NCBI GenBank assembly: GCA_910584065.1
Contig: CAJTZN010000028.1
Coordinates: forward strand, 1 to 48,823
Direction: 5' to 3'
Source of the DNA: an uncultured Eubacterium sp.
GTDB taxonomy: Bacteria > Bacillota > Clostridia > Lachnospirales > Lachnospiraceae
DNA: 48,823 nucleotides
Shown here: piece after piece, positions 1 to 8,204 of the stretch
Position numbering within the stretch: the stretch's first letter is position 1
Layout of the letters: every line of letters begins with the position of its first letter
Translations under genes and position numbers: made by a program
The notes under the pieces: model-generated
Seen by the model: only the letters and a program-made list of their open reading frames with translations
Told to the model about the DNA's origin: nothing
Database searches by the model: none

Positions 1-635
1 AAATATTCCCTTAAAACATTCCTGTCCTTGCATATGCGGATTGTTTCCGTAACCGCCTTTTGTGTCATTCCATATTGCTTTGTCTGCTCATTAAAAACTT
101 TGCAGAAAATGATATATTGGTTAATAATGTCATCCGTATCGCTTTCATAGATCACTTTTGCTTTAACCTCAATATCTATATCCACACCCTTGAAAAATTC
201 CTCTGACAATAGCAACCTATCGGGTTTTCTGCCTCTATTGCCTGTAAATATGACATACAGTTCGGGTTTGGGCATTCTGACTTTTCTGCTTTTATAATAG
301 TCTTGGCTGGTACGCTGAAAATATTCGTGATAGCTTTGCGCCAGATACAGCAAAACTCTTACTAAAATATTCACTGTCCATGTAGATTGTGCCTCCACAA
401 GTATCATCAGCTTATTATTAGCAATAAAACCCAAATCATTATACAGATTATCCGTCAATACATTTGTAATTGTCACATCTGTAAGGGAATCCTCTGTCGC
501 TGTGGTGTCCTCCGGATGGAGCGTTTTATACAGCTTCAGCAGATACCTCTTGTTTTGGAAAAGGTCAAGGAATACGCTATTTTTCGCAGTACGCTTTGCC
601 ATAACTTCCTCTATCCGTTTTGTATCGTCCTGCAC
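1..635 (-). CDS. Rpn-family PD-(D/E)XK nuclease / putative transposase (3' part outside window)
   Basis: This open frame runs off the left edge, so only about 211 N-terminal residues are visible. I translated it directly from the minus strand. It starts at a GTG at 635 preceded by GAGGTG six bases upstream; an ATG at 602 is an alternative. Recognisable segments are TNVLTDNLYNDLGFIANNK, LILVEAQSTWTVNI-like text (read as LMILVEAQSTWTVNI), and MPKPELYVIFTGNRG, which match my memory of the Rpn (recombination-promoting nuclease, formerly transposase_31) proteins common in Lachnospiraceae. The E-A-Q segment corresponds to the E-x-Q/K part of the nuclease core. Members promote RecA-independent recombination in E. 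coli; the role here is unknown. These genes are often multicopy and mobile. The family call is fairly safe, the function is not. Confidence 0.75.
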   Translation of the reverse strand, partial: MQDDTKRIEEVMAKRTAKNSVFLDLFQNKRYLLKLYKTLHPEDTTATEDSLTDVTITNVLTDNLYNDLGFIANNKLMILVEAQSTWTVNILVRVLLYLAQSYHEYFQRTSQDYYKSRKVRMPKPELYVIFTGNRGRKPDRLLLSEEFFKGVDIDIEVKAKVIYESDTDDIINQYIIFCKVFNEQTKQYGMTQKAVTETIRICKDRNVLREY

Positions 636-720
636 TTTAACACCTCGATTCCTAAAAATCTGTGACTTAAGATACGATATACCCTGCTCCTACCGCATCT
701 GATCATCTCCCTGCGGCCTC

Positions 721-1707
721 CTACATCTGCCCGTTCACGCCTCCTGGCATTGCCGCGCCCGATGCCCCGTTTGAGCCTGCGCCCGATGCCCCGTTCGAGC
801 CTCCGCTCATCAGCTGCTCGATGATCGGCACCGCGTCCGAGATCGGGATCGCAAATCCCATGCCCTCCACCTCTTCCGAGGCAAACTTCGAGGAATTGAT
901 GCCTATGACCTGCCCCTTTGCGTTGACGAGCGCCCCGCCGCTGTTTCCGGGGTTGATGGCGGCATCGGTCTGGATGAGCTTCATCGTTTCCGCCTGCTCT
1001 GTCCCCTGGCGTCCGGAGCGGCCCTCTTCGCCGCTTCCTGTCTGAATCTCCCTGTCCTTGGCGCTGACGTAACCAACCGTCACACTCGTACCGTAACCGA
1101 GCGCATTTCCGACGGCAATCGCCAGTTCACCGACTTTGGTCTCGCTGCTGTCCGCCAGTTCCGCCACTTTGATACTCGAGAGGGTATCCTGCTTCACACC
1201 TGTTTTCGCCACCTTCACCACGGCGAGATCAGAATTGGCGTCAGTGCCGATCACAGAAGCGTCTGCCGTCGTCCCGTCGTTAAAGGTAAGCGTCACCTCC
1301 ACGCTGCTCTCCACAACATGGTTATTCGTCACCACATAAATGTAATCCGAGTCCTCTTTGAAAATGATCCCGGAGCCGCTCCCGCTCCCTTCGCTCTGAT
1401 ACGTCCTGCCGAAAAAGTCCCGCTGTTCCGAAATCACTTTTACATCGATTGCTACAATGGAAGGCAGCACGGCTTCTGCCACATCGGAAACGCCTGCAAT
1501 TTCATTTCCGTTCTGCGCCGCCACGGTCGTGAGTGGAGATTTTCCGGCCTCCTGCCCTTCCGCGGTGTTTTGCCCTGCAGCACTCTGTCCTACAGTACCT
1601 TGTCCCGTCCCATACACACTCGCAAAATAATTTGTTCCCTGAAACACGGAGCTGCTCAATACGCCAAACAACACAGCACCCGCCACTAATTTCACACATT
1701 TCTTCAT
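721..1707 (-). CDS. HtrA/DegP-like serine protease lacking a PDZ domain
   Basis: This is a predicted membrane-anchored, extracytoplasmic trypsin-like protease of 328 residues (family S1C). The start at 1707 is chosen because GGAGG lies nine bases upstream; an in-frame ATG at 1755 has no such site. Residues 5-24 form a signal-anchor. The triad is visible as H130 (VVTNNHVV), D160 (DANSDLAVV) and S256 (NPGNSGGAL). HtrA proteins normally continue into one or two PDZ domains for substrate binding. This one ends about 30 residues after the protease fold in a Gly/Ser/Asn/Ala tail containing two copies of GSNGASGA from a 24-bp tandem repeat. The protein may therefore be regulated without a PDZ domain or be a truncated lineage. 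It lies downstream of pheA on the same strand with a 120-base gap. Confidence 0.85.
   Translation of the reverse strand: MKKCVKLVAGAVLFGVLSSSVFQGTNYFASVYGTGQGTVGQSAAGQNTAEGQEAGKSPLTTVAAQNGNEIAGVSDVAEAVLPSIVAIDVKVISEQRDFFGRTYQSEGSGSGSGIIFKEDSDYIYVVTNNHVVESSVEVTLTFNDGTTADASVIGTDANSDLAVVKVAKTGVKQDTLSSIKVAELADSSETKVGELAIAVGNALGYGTSVTVGYVSAKDREIQTGSGEEGRSGRQGTEQAETMKLIQTDAAINPGNSGGALVNAKGQVIGINSSKFASEEVEGMGFAIPISDAVPIIEQLMSGGSNGASGAGSNGASGAAMPGGVNGQM
755..802. repeat. 24-bp tandem repeat in the 3' end of the htrA-like gene
   Basis: Two adjacent 24-bp units (755-778 and 779-802) differ at one position. Each encodes the octapeptide GSNGASGA in the C-terminal tail of the protease. The repeat is in frame, so copy-number change would only alter tail length. 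Confidence 0.85.
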
Positions 1708-1827
1708 ATTGATAGAACCTCCAATCTTGTTTTTCTTTCTTTGTAGTTCTATCATATCGAAAATTTGTGGGCAATCTTTGATGCTTCCTTGAAGATGCTG
1801 TGACTAAAATTTGTTGTTTTTGTGAAC

Positions 1828-2961
1828 TCAGCTTTTAAAATTTCCTAAAATACGGATGTTTTTCGCTTCTTCCTGGATTCCGCGCAGCGCGTTCTGCACG
1901 GCTGGATCTTCCAAATTTCCCTCTATATCTATAAAAAATCGGTATTCCCAGTTTCTGCCCTTGATCGGCCGGGACTCGATCTGCGTCATGTTCAGGCCGT
2001 TGAATAAAAAATGGGATAACAGCCGGTACAGCGTACCGCATTCGTGTGGCAGCTCGATACAGAGCGCGATCTTATTGCTGTCAGCCAGGTAAATCGGCTC
2101 CCTTCCGATGATGATGAAACGGGTCGAATTATTTTTTTCCTGCTGGATACTGTCCGCCAGCACTTCCAGTCCGTATTCCTTCGCCGCCCGTCTGGCAGAG
2201 ATCGCCGCCTGGGCCGGATCGCCGTCGGCCGCTACTTTTTTCGCCCCTGTCGCAGTATCCGCACATTCCACCTGCGCCATTTCCGGATGTTCCCGCAGAA
2301 ATTCGCTGCACTGGAGAAGTCCCTGTATATGCGAGTACACTTTCTGGATCTGTGACAGTTCCGCTCCCGGAAGCGCCACCAGGCACTGGTCGATCCGGTT
2401 CACATACTGCCCGACGATGCTGTTGGAATAATTCAGCAGAAGGTCGTAGTTTGCCGTGATGCCTCCGGTCGATGAATTTTCAATCGGCAGCACGCCGTAC
2501 ATGGCCTCTCCCTGCTCCACGGCCTCCATCACATCCTGAAACGTCGGACACGGAACGCCGCAGACATCCTCACCAAAAAAATCTTCCATCGCCTGCTGCG
2601 TGTGGCTGCCCGGTACGCCGAAATAGCAGACCTTCATATTTTTTTCAACTGGCAGCTTTTCCATCTTTACAAAATCGGTCAGCTTCTCCATCACCGGCAG
2701 GATGCCGTACTGGTATTTCCGGCTGATCGACATGATCTGGCTGAACAATTCGGTGATCGCCCGCCGGTTAAACGGGTTGCTGGAAAGATTGCCCAAATTC
2801 TCCAGTTTCTCGTCTTCCCTCTGTTTGTCATACACCGCTTTCCCCGTCTCCAGCTTGTACTCCGCCACCGCCTTTGCTTCCACCATCCGCTGTTCAAACA
2901 GCTCGACGATCTGTCGGTCGATCTCGTCTATATTTTTTCTCGATTCTTTTAAATCTATCAT
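1828..2961 (-). CDS. pheA: Bifunctional chorismate mutase / prephenate dehydratase (P-protein)
   Basis: This 377-residue protein makes phenylpyruvate from chorismate through prephenate. Residues 1-90 are an AroQ-type all-helical chorismate mutase (start MIDLKESRKNIDEIDRQIV). Residues 108-285 are the prephenate dehydratase domain, with the Thr-Arg-Phe motif in NNSTRFIIIG. Residues about 298-375 are an ACT regulatory domain with the ESRP motif in TQIESRPIKGRNWEYRF, the known phenylalanine site. Feedback inhibition by phenylalanine is therefore expected. The start has GGAGATAAC directly before the ATG. It lies 25 bases downstream of the folB-folK fusion on the same strand, so it probably shares the folate transcript. 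Both pathways use chorismate-derived material, since folate needs p-aminobenzoate. No T-box or leader peptide fits in the short gap. Confidence 0.95.
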   Translation of the reverse strand: MIDLKESRKNIDEIDRQIVELFEQRMVEAKAVAEYKLETGKAVYDKQREDEKLENLGNLSSNPFNRRAITELFSQIMSISRKYQYGILPVMEKLTDFVKMEKLPVEKNMKVCYFGVPGSHTQQAMEDFFGEDVCGVPCPTFQDVMEAVEQGEAMYGVLPIENSSTGGITANYDLLLNYSNSIVGQYVNRIDQCLVALPGAELSQIQKVYSHIQGLLQCSEFLREHPEMAQVECADTATGAKKVAADGDPAQAAISARRAAKEYGLEVLADSIQQEKNNSTRFIIIGREPIYLADSNKIALCIELPHECGTLYRLLSHFLFNGLNMTQIESRPIKGRNWEYRFFIDIEGNLEDPAVQNALRGIQEEAKNIRILGNFKS

Positions 2962-2986
2962 GTTATCTCCATTTCCATGTAAAATA

Positions 2987-3844
2987 TCAGCCCTGTTTTT
3001 CTTTTTTCTCTTTTTCCCGTATTGGTGCCATTAATTCAGAGAATAATTCCGCTACCGTCTTCCCGAATACGGGATGGACCTTAAACGGCGCGATCTCGTA
3101 CAGCGGTTCCAGTACAAACCGTCTGAGGTTTATTTCCTTATGGGGAATGATCAGATCCCTCTTTTGAATGATCTCATCCCCGTAAAACAATATGTCGAGG
3201 TCGATCGTCCTCGGTCCCCAGTGGATTTCCGATTCCCTGCTCCGCTTGCCCTCCTGCTCCAAACGCTGCAGGAATGACAGCAGTTCCGTCGGACTGTAAA
3301 GCGTCTCAAAACAGATCACCCCATTCAGGAAACTGTCCTGATCCTCATATCCATACGGCTTCGTCTCAATGATCTTCGACATATACGTTTTTCTGCAGTA
3401 ACGGTCATTCCGGATCCCCGCGAACGCGTCGTCGATATATTTCCGCCGGTTGCCGATATTCGAACCAACTCCCACATAAATCGGCACCCATTCCCGTTTG
3501 ATCGTCAGCGCCACCGTATCCATTGGCAGCAGGATCGGCGCCCACGGCTTTTTGATCCGCACTTCAACCGCGTCCAAAATCCGGTAGCGGAGGAGTACTT
3601 CCCTAGCGATCCGTTCCGCGACCGCTTCCACCAGCTTGTACTCCGTATTTTTCATCATGTCATAGACAAAATGGGATACTTCCGCGTAATCGACCGAAAA
3701 CGTCAGATCATCATGGGTTCCCGCCCGCCGCGTATCGGTATAGAGACTGACTGACACCAGAAACTTCTGCCCCAGCGCCGTTTCTTCTTTTAACATGCCA
3801 TGATGGCAAAAACACTCCAAATCCCTGATTTCAATCTTATCCAT
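2987..3844 (-). CDS. folK: Fused dihydroneopterin aldolase / HPPK
   Basis: One 285-residue polypeptide carries two consecutive folate enzymes. Residues 1-115 are FolB, which splits 7,8-dihydroneopterin; the signature ECFCHHGMLKEE is visible near the N terminus. Residues about 118-275 are FolK, 6-hydroxymethyl-7,8-dihydropterin pyrophosphokinase, with VGVGSNIGNR and the motif WGPRTIDLDILFYGDE. FolB-FolK fusions are known in Firmicutes and other bacteria, and the length is the sum of the two single enzymes. The start overlaps the end of folP by eight bases, which suggests translational coupling. Together with folE and folP it covers the pterin branch from GTP to dihydropteroate, except for removal of the triphosphate. 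Confidence 0.95.
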   Translation of the reverse strand: MDKIEIRDLECFCHHGMLKEETALGQKFLVSVSLYTDTRRAGTHDDLTFSVDYAEVSHFVYDMMKNTEYKLVEAVAERIAREVLLRYRILDAVEVRIKKPWAPILLPMDTVALTIKREWVPIYVGVGSNIGNRRKYIDDAFAGIRNDRYCRKTYMSKIIETKPYGYEDQDSFLNGVICFETLYSPTELLSFLQRLEQEGKRSRESEIHWGPRTIDLDILFYGDEIIQKRDLIIPHKEINLRRFVLEPLYEIAPFKVHPVFGKTVAELFSELMAPIREKEKKEKQG

Positions 3845-4658
3845 CGCACATTCCTCCTTTTCTGATCGCCTCTGTCATCTTCAGTGCCCTTACATTTGCC
3901 CGGACATCGTGTACCCGCACAAAATCGCATCCTTTCATCGCTGCGATCACAGACGTCGCTATCGTTCCCTCTTCCCGCTCGGTGACGGGGAGATCGAGCG
4001 CCAGCCCGATCATACTCTTTCTGGATGCCCCGAGGAGAACCGGATACCCCATCCCGCATATCTGCTCCAAATGGTTCATGACCTCCAGATTATGCTCGTA
4101 CGTCTTGCCAAATCCGATGCCCGGATCCAGTATGATCTTCTCTTTCTTCACACCGTGTTTTTCGGCAGCTGCCAGACACTTTCCCAGATCACTTTTTACC
4201 TCTTCCATCAGATCATCATAGACCGCCGTTTCCCGATTGTGCATCAGGCAGACGGCCGCATCATACTCAGCGGCAAGCGCCGCCATTTTTTCATCATATA
4301 AAAAACCCCATATATCATTTAAGAGGTCCGCGCCGGCGGCAAGCGCCGCTTTCGCTACCTTGCTCTTATAGGTATCAATCGAAACCGGAATCTCAAATCG
4401 CTCCTTGATCAGCCGGATGGCTGGCACGATCCGTTCAATCTCCTCCTCATCCGAGATCTGCGTGTGCCCCGGACGCGTCGATTCCCCGCCTACATCGATG
4501 ATGTCCGCGCCGTCCGCGATCATCTGCTCCGCCTGCCGCAGCGCTCTCTCGGCCTGAACAAACTGTCCGCCGTCGGAAAAAGAATCCGGCGTGACATTTA
4601 AAATACCCATGACATACACTTTTTTTCCGATTTCAAACTCACGATTTCCTATCTTCAT
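3837..4658 (-). CDS. folP: Dihydropteroate synthase
   Basis: The enzyme condenses p-aminobenzoate with hydroxymethyl-dihydropterin pyrophosphate and is the sulfonamide target. The protein has 273 residues from the start preferred here. Family signatures are MGILNVTPDSFSDGG, the GGESTRPGH loop, LDPGIGFGKTYEHN and LLGASRKSMIG, all in a TIM-barrel order. I chose the ATG at 4658 because AGGTGG lies eleven bases upstream; an in-frame GTG at 4673 sits inside that same motif and has no ribosome site of its own. It follows folE by about 56 bases and overlaps the next gene by eight bases. Confidence 0.93.
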   Translation of the reverse strand: MKIGNREFEIGKKVYVMGILNVTPDSFSDGGQFVQAERALRQAEQMIADGADIIDVGGESTRPGHTQISDEEEIERIVPAIRLIKERFEIPVSIDTYKSKVAKAALAAGADLLNDIWGFLYDEKMAALAAEYDAAVCLMHNRETAVYDDLMEEVKSDLGKCLAAAEKHGVKKEKIILDPGIGFGKTYEHNLEVMNHLEQICGMGYPVLLGASRKSMIGLALDLPVTEREEGTIATSVIAAMKGCDFVRVHDVRANVRALKMTEAIRKGGMCDG

Positions 4659-4714
4659 CTTCTGTGCTACCACCTGTTCTTTTTTATTTTAGAGCCGGTG
4701 CTTCCGGCCAGTCC

Positions 4715-5266
4715 TCAAAGTTTCAAAAGCTGAAAAAATTCCTGCTTCTGGTCCTGCTCTTCCATACAGCCCCTCGTGCTGACCGTCACCGTCCTGCTGC
4801 CCGGCTTTTTCACGCCCCGCATCGTCATGCACATATGCTCCGCTTCCACCATCACGATCACGCCCTTCGGCTGCAGAATATCCATGATCGCGTCCGCGAT
4901 CTGATCCGTAAGCTGTTCCTGGATCTGTGCCCGTCTCGCAAACGTCTCCACCGTCCGGGCCAGCTTGCTGATCCCCACGACTCTCTCGTCCGGCACATAC
5001 CCGATATGTACTTTCCCGTAAAAGGGAAGAAGATGATGCTCACACATGGAAAAAAACGTAATATCCTTTTCCACCACGAGCCCTTTTTGTTCCGAAGAAA
5101 ACGTCCGGCTCAGGTGTTCCGACGCATCGCTGCCATACCCCTCAAATATCTCCTCACACATTTTGGCAATCCGTTCCGGTGTCTCTCTTAACCCCTCCCG
5201 GTCCTTGTCTTCACCAATTCCCTCCAAAAAAAGGGAAACCGCCTGTTTGATCTTCTCTTTATCCAT
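4715..5266 (-). CDS. folE: GTP cyclohydrolase I
   Basis: This 183-residue protein converts GTP to 7,8-dihydroneopterin triphosphate, the first step of folate synthesis. The zinc ligands of the family are present: C75 and H78 in FFSMCEHHLLPF, and C146 in EHMCMTMRG. The length equals that of compact bacterial FolE proteins. GGAGTG lies four bases before the ATG. It heads the folE-folP-folBK-pheA run and is transcribed away from the pst operon. A promoter at 5316-5344 fits. Confidence 0.96.
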   Translation of the reverse strand: MDKEKIKQAVSLFLEGIGEDKDREGLRETPERIAKMCEEIFEGYGSDASEHLSRTFSSEQKGLVVEKDITFFSMCEHHLLPFYGKVHIGYVPDERVVGISKLARTVETFARRAQIQEQLTDQIADAIMDILQPKGVIVMVEAEHMCMTMRGVKKPGSRTVTVSTRGCMEEQDQKQEFFQLLKL

Positions 5267-5315
5267 TTTTCACTCCATTCAACACAACGAAATATGCTTT
5301 TCTTCTTTCAACATA

Positions 5316-5344
5316 ATTGTAGCACGATTCAGTGGATAGGTCAA
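5316..5344 (-). promoter_or_regulatory. Predicted sigma-A promoter of folE
   Basis: Read on the minus strand, TTGACC (5344-5339) and TACAAT (5321-5316) are separated by exactly 17 bases. The predicted start of transcription lies about 45 bases before folE. It is back to back with the pst promoter. Confidence 0.65.
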
Positions 5345-5363
5345 ATAGGACTTCTTTATGAAA

Positions 5364-5419
5364 TTAACATACAATTAACATACATACACTTTTGGAATTA
5401 ACATGGGGAGACGTATACT
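5364..5419 (+). promoter_or_regulatory. PhoP box array and -10 box of the pst operon
   Basis: TTAACA occurs at 5364-5369, 5375-5380 and 5398-5403. The first two are 11 bp apart and the third is 23 bp beyond, close to two further periods. This is the known arrangement of PhoP/PhoB half-sites (TTAACA-like repeats, about 11 bp period). A TATACT -10 box follows at 5414-5419, ten bases after the last half-site, with no -35 box, as expected of a promoter that depends on the activator. The regulator is probably the phoP gene at the end of the same operon. Confidence 0.8.
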
Positions 5420-5454
5420 TGGTTCATACAAAAAAACAAAGGAGTGTGTTCAAC

Positions 5455-6303
5455 ATGAAAAAATTCTTTATTATGGCAGCAGCTCTTACGCTTATGGCAG
5501 GAGCATTGACAGCATGCGGCGCCGATGGCTCATCCGCTGGCGGGAATACGGAAAGCGGAAAAGCGGAACGTTCCCAGACCGTTGCCACAGACGGTTCCAC
5601 CTCGATGGAAAAAGTCATTGGATTTTTGAGCGAGGCTTATATGGAGGAACACGGGGACATAAAAGTCACATATAATCCAACGGGTTCCAGTTCCGGCATA
5701 CAGGCAGTCGCTGAAGGCAGATGTGACATCGGACTGGCGAGCCGTGATCTAAAAGACGAGGAAACGGCAGATCTGCAAGGAACGATCGTCGCCATCGATG
5801 GAATTGGGATCATAGTAAATCCCGACAATCCGGTAACAGATCTGACAATCGAGCAGATTGGGAAGATCTACAGCGGCGAGGTTGCAAACTGGAAAGAACT
5901 CGGCGGCAGCGACGCACCGATCGTCTGTATCGGACGCGAAGCCGCATCCGGTACGAGGGACGGCTTTGAGGAAGTAACCGGCACGAAAGATAAATGCAGG
6001 TACTCACAGGAACTTACCTCGACAGGTGATGTGGTACAGACCGTGTCCGGAAATCCAAATGCGATTGGCTACGCATCGATCGCTTCTGCAAATGACACGG
6101 TAAAAATGGTCAGCGTGGAAGGGATAAATCCGACGACAGAAACGATTCAGAATGGAGAATACAAAGTGCAGAGGAACTTTGTACTTGTGACAAAAAAAGA
6201 TACTCCTCTATCGAAAACAGCAGAGGAATTTTTTGACTTTGCCACAAGTCCACAGGCAGACAGCCTCATTACAGAGGCAGGTGCAGTACCAGTAAAACGA
6301 TAA
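5455..6303 (+). CDS. pstS: Phosphate ABC transporter substrate-binding lipoprotein
   Basis: This 282-residue surface lipoprotein captures inorganic phosphate for the Pst importer. The start at 5455 follows GGAGTG by eight bases; upstream in-frame codons are in the promoter. The signal peptide ends in a lipobox, LTAC, with the acylated C21. Phosphate-ligand loops of the PstS family are visible as DGSTSMEKV, NPTGSSSGIQAV and GREAASGTRDGFEE. It is the first gene of pstSCAB-phoU-phoP-phoR and lies behind a PhoP box, so it should be induced by phosphate starvation. Lgt, which would lipidate it, is encoded at 44.6 kb. Confidence 0.95.
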   Translation: MKKFFIMAAALTLMAGALTACGADGSSAGGNTESGKAERSQTVATDGSTSMEKVIGFLSEAYMEEHGDIKVTYNPTGSSSGIQAVAEGRCDIGLASRDLKDEETADLQGTIVAIDGIGIIVNPDNPVTDLTIEQIGKIYSGEVANWKELGGSDAPIVCIGREAASGTRDGFEEVTGTKDKCRYSQELTSTGDVVQTVSGNPNAIGYASIASANDTVKMVSVEGINPTTETIQNGEYKVQRNFVLVTKKDTPLSKTAEEFFDFATSPQADSLITEAGAVPVKR

Positions 6304-6322
6304 GGAAAAACAGGAGGCTGTT

Positions 6323-7204
6323 ATGGAAAGAATAAAAAAGACAGCAAAATGGATGGAAAAGGCAATGAACCTGCTGTTTTTGGTATGCGGTCTGCTTACG
6401 ATACTGTTTGTCTTACTGATCACCATATTTCTCGTGATAAGCGGTATTCCCGCCATACACAACATCGGTCCCGTAGACTTCCTGTTTGGAAAAGTCTGGC
6501 TGTCTACCGCAGCGAAACCTTCCTATGGAATTCTCCCATTTATACTGACATCCGTGTACGGAACTTGCGGGGCGATTCTAATAGGGGTTCCGGTAGGACT
6601 TTTTTGTGCCGTCTTTCTGGCAAAAATGTCCCCCAGGAAAACTGGCAGCTTAGTCAGGAATGTCGTCGATCTGCTTGCCGGAATACCATCTGTGGTTTAT
6701 GGACTGGTAGGCATGATCATCATCGTTCCATGCGTAAGGGAATTGTTTCATCTTCCGGACGGTGCAAACCTGTTTTCGGCAATACTTGTCCTCGCCATCA
6801 TGATCCTGCCCTCCGTCATCTCCGTATCGGAAACCGCGATCAAATCAGTTCCCAGGGAATATGAGGAGGCATCCCTGGCCCTGGGGGCAACAAAGACGGA
6901 AACCGTGTTTAAGGTCATTGTTCCGGCTGCAAAAAGCGGCATTGTTACTGCGGTTGTATTAGGGATCGGCCGGGCGATCGGGGAAGCGATGGCGGTTATG
7001 ATGGTAGCGGGAAATGTTGCCAACATGCCGAAATTGTTTGGAAGCGTCCGGTTTCTGACAACGGCCGTTGCCAGTGAAATGTCCTATTCTTCCGGATTGC
7101 AGAGGCAGGCATTGTTTTCCATTGCCCTGGTGCTGTTTCTGTTCATTATGGCAATCAATCTGATCTTGAATGTAATCATAAAAAAGGGGGAGCAGGATGA
7201 CTGA
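6323..7204 (+). CDS. pstC: Phosphate ABC transporter permease PstC
   Basis: A 293-residue polytopic membrane protein with about six helices. The ABC-permease EAA loop is recognisable in EYEEASLALGATKTETVFKV, and LLAGIPSVVYGLVGM is typical of the PstC/PstA pair. GGAGG stands five bases before the ATG. It lies 19 bases after pstS and overlaps pstA by eight bases, consistent with fixed stoichiometry of the two permease subunits. Confidence 0.95.
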   Translation: MERIKKTAKWMEKAMNLLFLVCGLLTILFVLLITIFLVISGIPAIHNIGPVDFLFGKVWLSTAAKPSYGILPFILTSVYGTCGAILIGVPVGLFCAVFLAKMSPRKTGSLVRNVVDLLAGIPSVVYGLVGMIIIVPCVRELFHLPDGANLFSAILVLAIMILPSVISVSETAIKSVPREYEEASLALGATKTETVFKVIVPAAKSGIVTAVVLGIGRAIGEAMAVMMVAGNVANMPKLFGSVRFLTTAVASEMSYSSGLQRQALFSIALVLFLFIMAINLILNVIIKKGEQDD

Positions 7205-8060
7205 AACAATATCAAAAACAAGAAAAATCAAAGACCGTATACTAAATCTGCTGATGTTTCTGTCAGCAGGACTGATCTGTGGTCTCCTGCTGGGACTGAT
7301 CGGATATATTTTGTACCGCGGCGTGCCTCATATATCATGGCTTTTCGTTTCTACCAAACCTAGCCTTCTGCGCGGCACGGTCGGTATTCTGCCCAACATC
7401 CTAAATACAGTATATATCATCATCATAACGCTCGTTCTTGTACTGCCCCTCGGTGTAGGGGCTGCAATCTACCTGAACGAGTATGCAAAGAATAAAAAAG
7501 TGGTGAGAATCATCGAACTGGCAACGGAAACCCTGGCCGGCATACCATCCATCATATACGGACTGGTGGGAATGCTCGTGTTTGTGCAGTTTTTTTCTCT
7601 GGGAACGAGTTTGATGGCGGGTTCCTTCACTTTGGTGATCATGACGCTGCCAACGATCATCCGCACGACACAGGAAAGCCTGAAAACTGTGCCAAAGTCA
7701 TACCGGGAAGGGGCATTGGGACTGGGCGCCGGAAAATGGTACATGATCCGAACCGTTGTCATTCCCTGCGTGATCGATGGGATCGTGACAGGGTGTATCT
7801 TATCTGTGGGCAGAGTGGTGGGCGAAAGTGCCGCACTTCTTTTTACGGCCGGGATGGCAAACGAGCTGCTCTCCGTGCCGGATGCCGTGCAGGCGGGAAA
7901 TGCCGGCTCTACCCTGACCGTTGCCCTGTATATGTATGCAAAAGAGCGCGGACAGTTTGAAGTTGCCTTTGCGATCGCCGCCATATTGCTTGCACTTACC
8001 TTTCTCATCAATATTTCAGCAAAGACAGCGGCTGCAAAATTAAAACGGAAACGAGGTTAA
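7197..8060 (+). CDS. pstA: Phosphate ABC transporter permease PstA
   Basis: A 287-residue membrane subunit pairing with PstC. It has the same LAGIPSIIYGLVGM motif and the EAA-type loop SYREGALGLGAGKWYMI. The last 73 coding bases are part of a 109-bp segment that is tandemly duplicated immediately downstream. The gene itself is intact because the second copy starts after its stop codon. The C terminus is of normal basic type (AAAKLKRKRG). Confidence 0.95.
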   Translation: MTETISKTRKIKDRILNLLMFLSAGLICGLLLGLIGYILYRGVPHISWLFVSTKPSLLRGTVGILPNILNTVYIIIITLVLVLPLGVGAAIYLNEYAKNKKVVRIIELATETLAGIPSIIYGLVGMLVFVQFFSLGTSLMAGSFTLVIMTLPTIIRTTQESLKTVPKSYREGALGLGAGKWYMIRTVVIPCVIDGIVTGCILSVGRVVGESAALLFTAGMANELLSVPDAVQAGNAGSTLTVALYMYAKERGQFEVAFAIAAILLALTFLINISAKTAAAKLKRKRG

Positions 8061-8204
8061 CGTATGAATAATATGATCACGACAAAAGACTTGAATGCTT
8101 GCACTTACCTTTCTCATCAATATTTCAGCAAAAACAGCGGCTGCAAAATTAAAACGGAAACGAGGTTAACGTATGAATAATATGATCACGACAAAAGATT
8201 TGAA
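7987..8204. repeat. 109-bp tandem duplication across the pstA/pstB junction
   Basis: Copy 1 is 7987-8095 and copy 2 is 8096-8204, identical at 107 of 109 positions (differences at 8024/8133 and 8090/8199). Each copy carries the pstA 3' end, the intergenic ribosome site and the first eleven codons of pstB. The period is not a multiple of three, so the first pstB start opens into a short new frame, not a pstB fusion. Confidence 0.95.
8064..8180 (+). CDS. 38-codon ORF created by duplication, ending on the pstB start
   Basis: The upstream copy of the pstB start (ATG at 8064) keeps its GAGG ribosome site. It encodes the true first eleven residues of PstB (MNNMITTKDLN), then runs out of frame through the second copy, which it reads as ACTYLSHQYFSKNSG and onward. 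The stop TAA is at 8178-8180. The genuine pstB ATG at 8173 overlaps it by eight bases, so ribosomes finishing this ORF could restart on pstB. It is likely translated because the start region is a near-exact copy of a working one. I expect the peptide itself to be non-functional, with a possible effect on PstB dosage. Confidence 0.5.
   Translation: MNNMITTKDLNACTYLSHQYFSKNSGCKIKTETRLTYE

Noticed and set aside
7987..8204. Duplication as assembly artefact
   Set aside because: The copies differ at two positions, which an artefact would not normally produce, though reads should confirm it.
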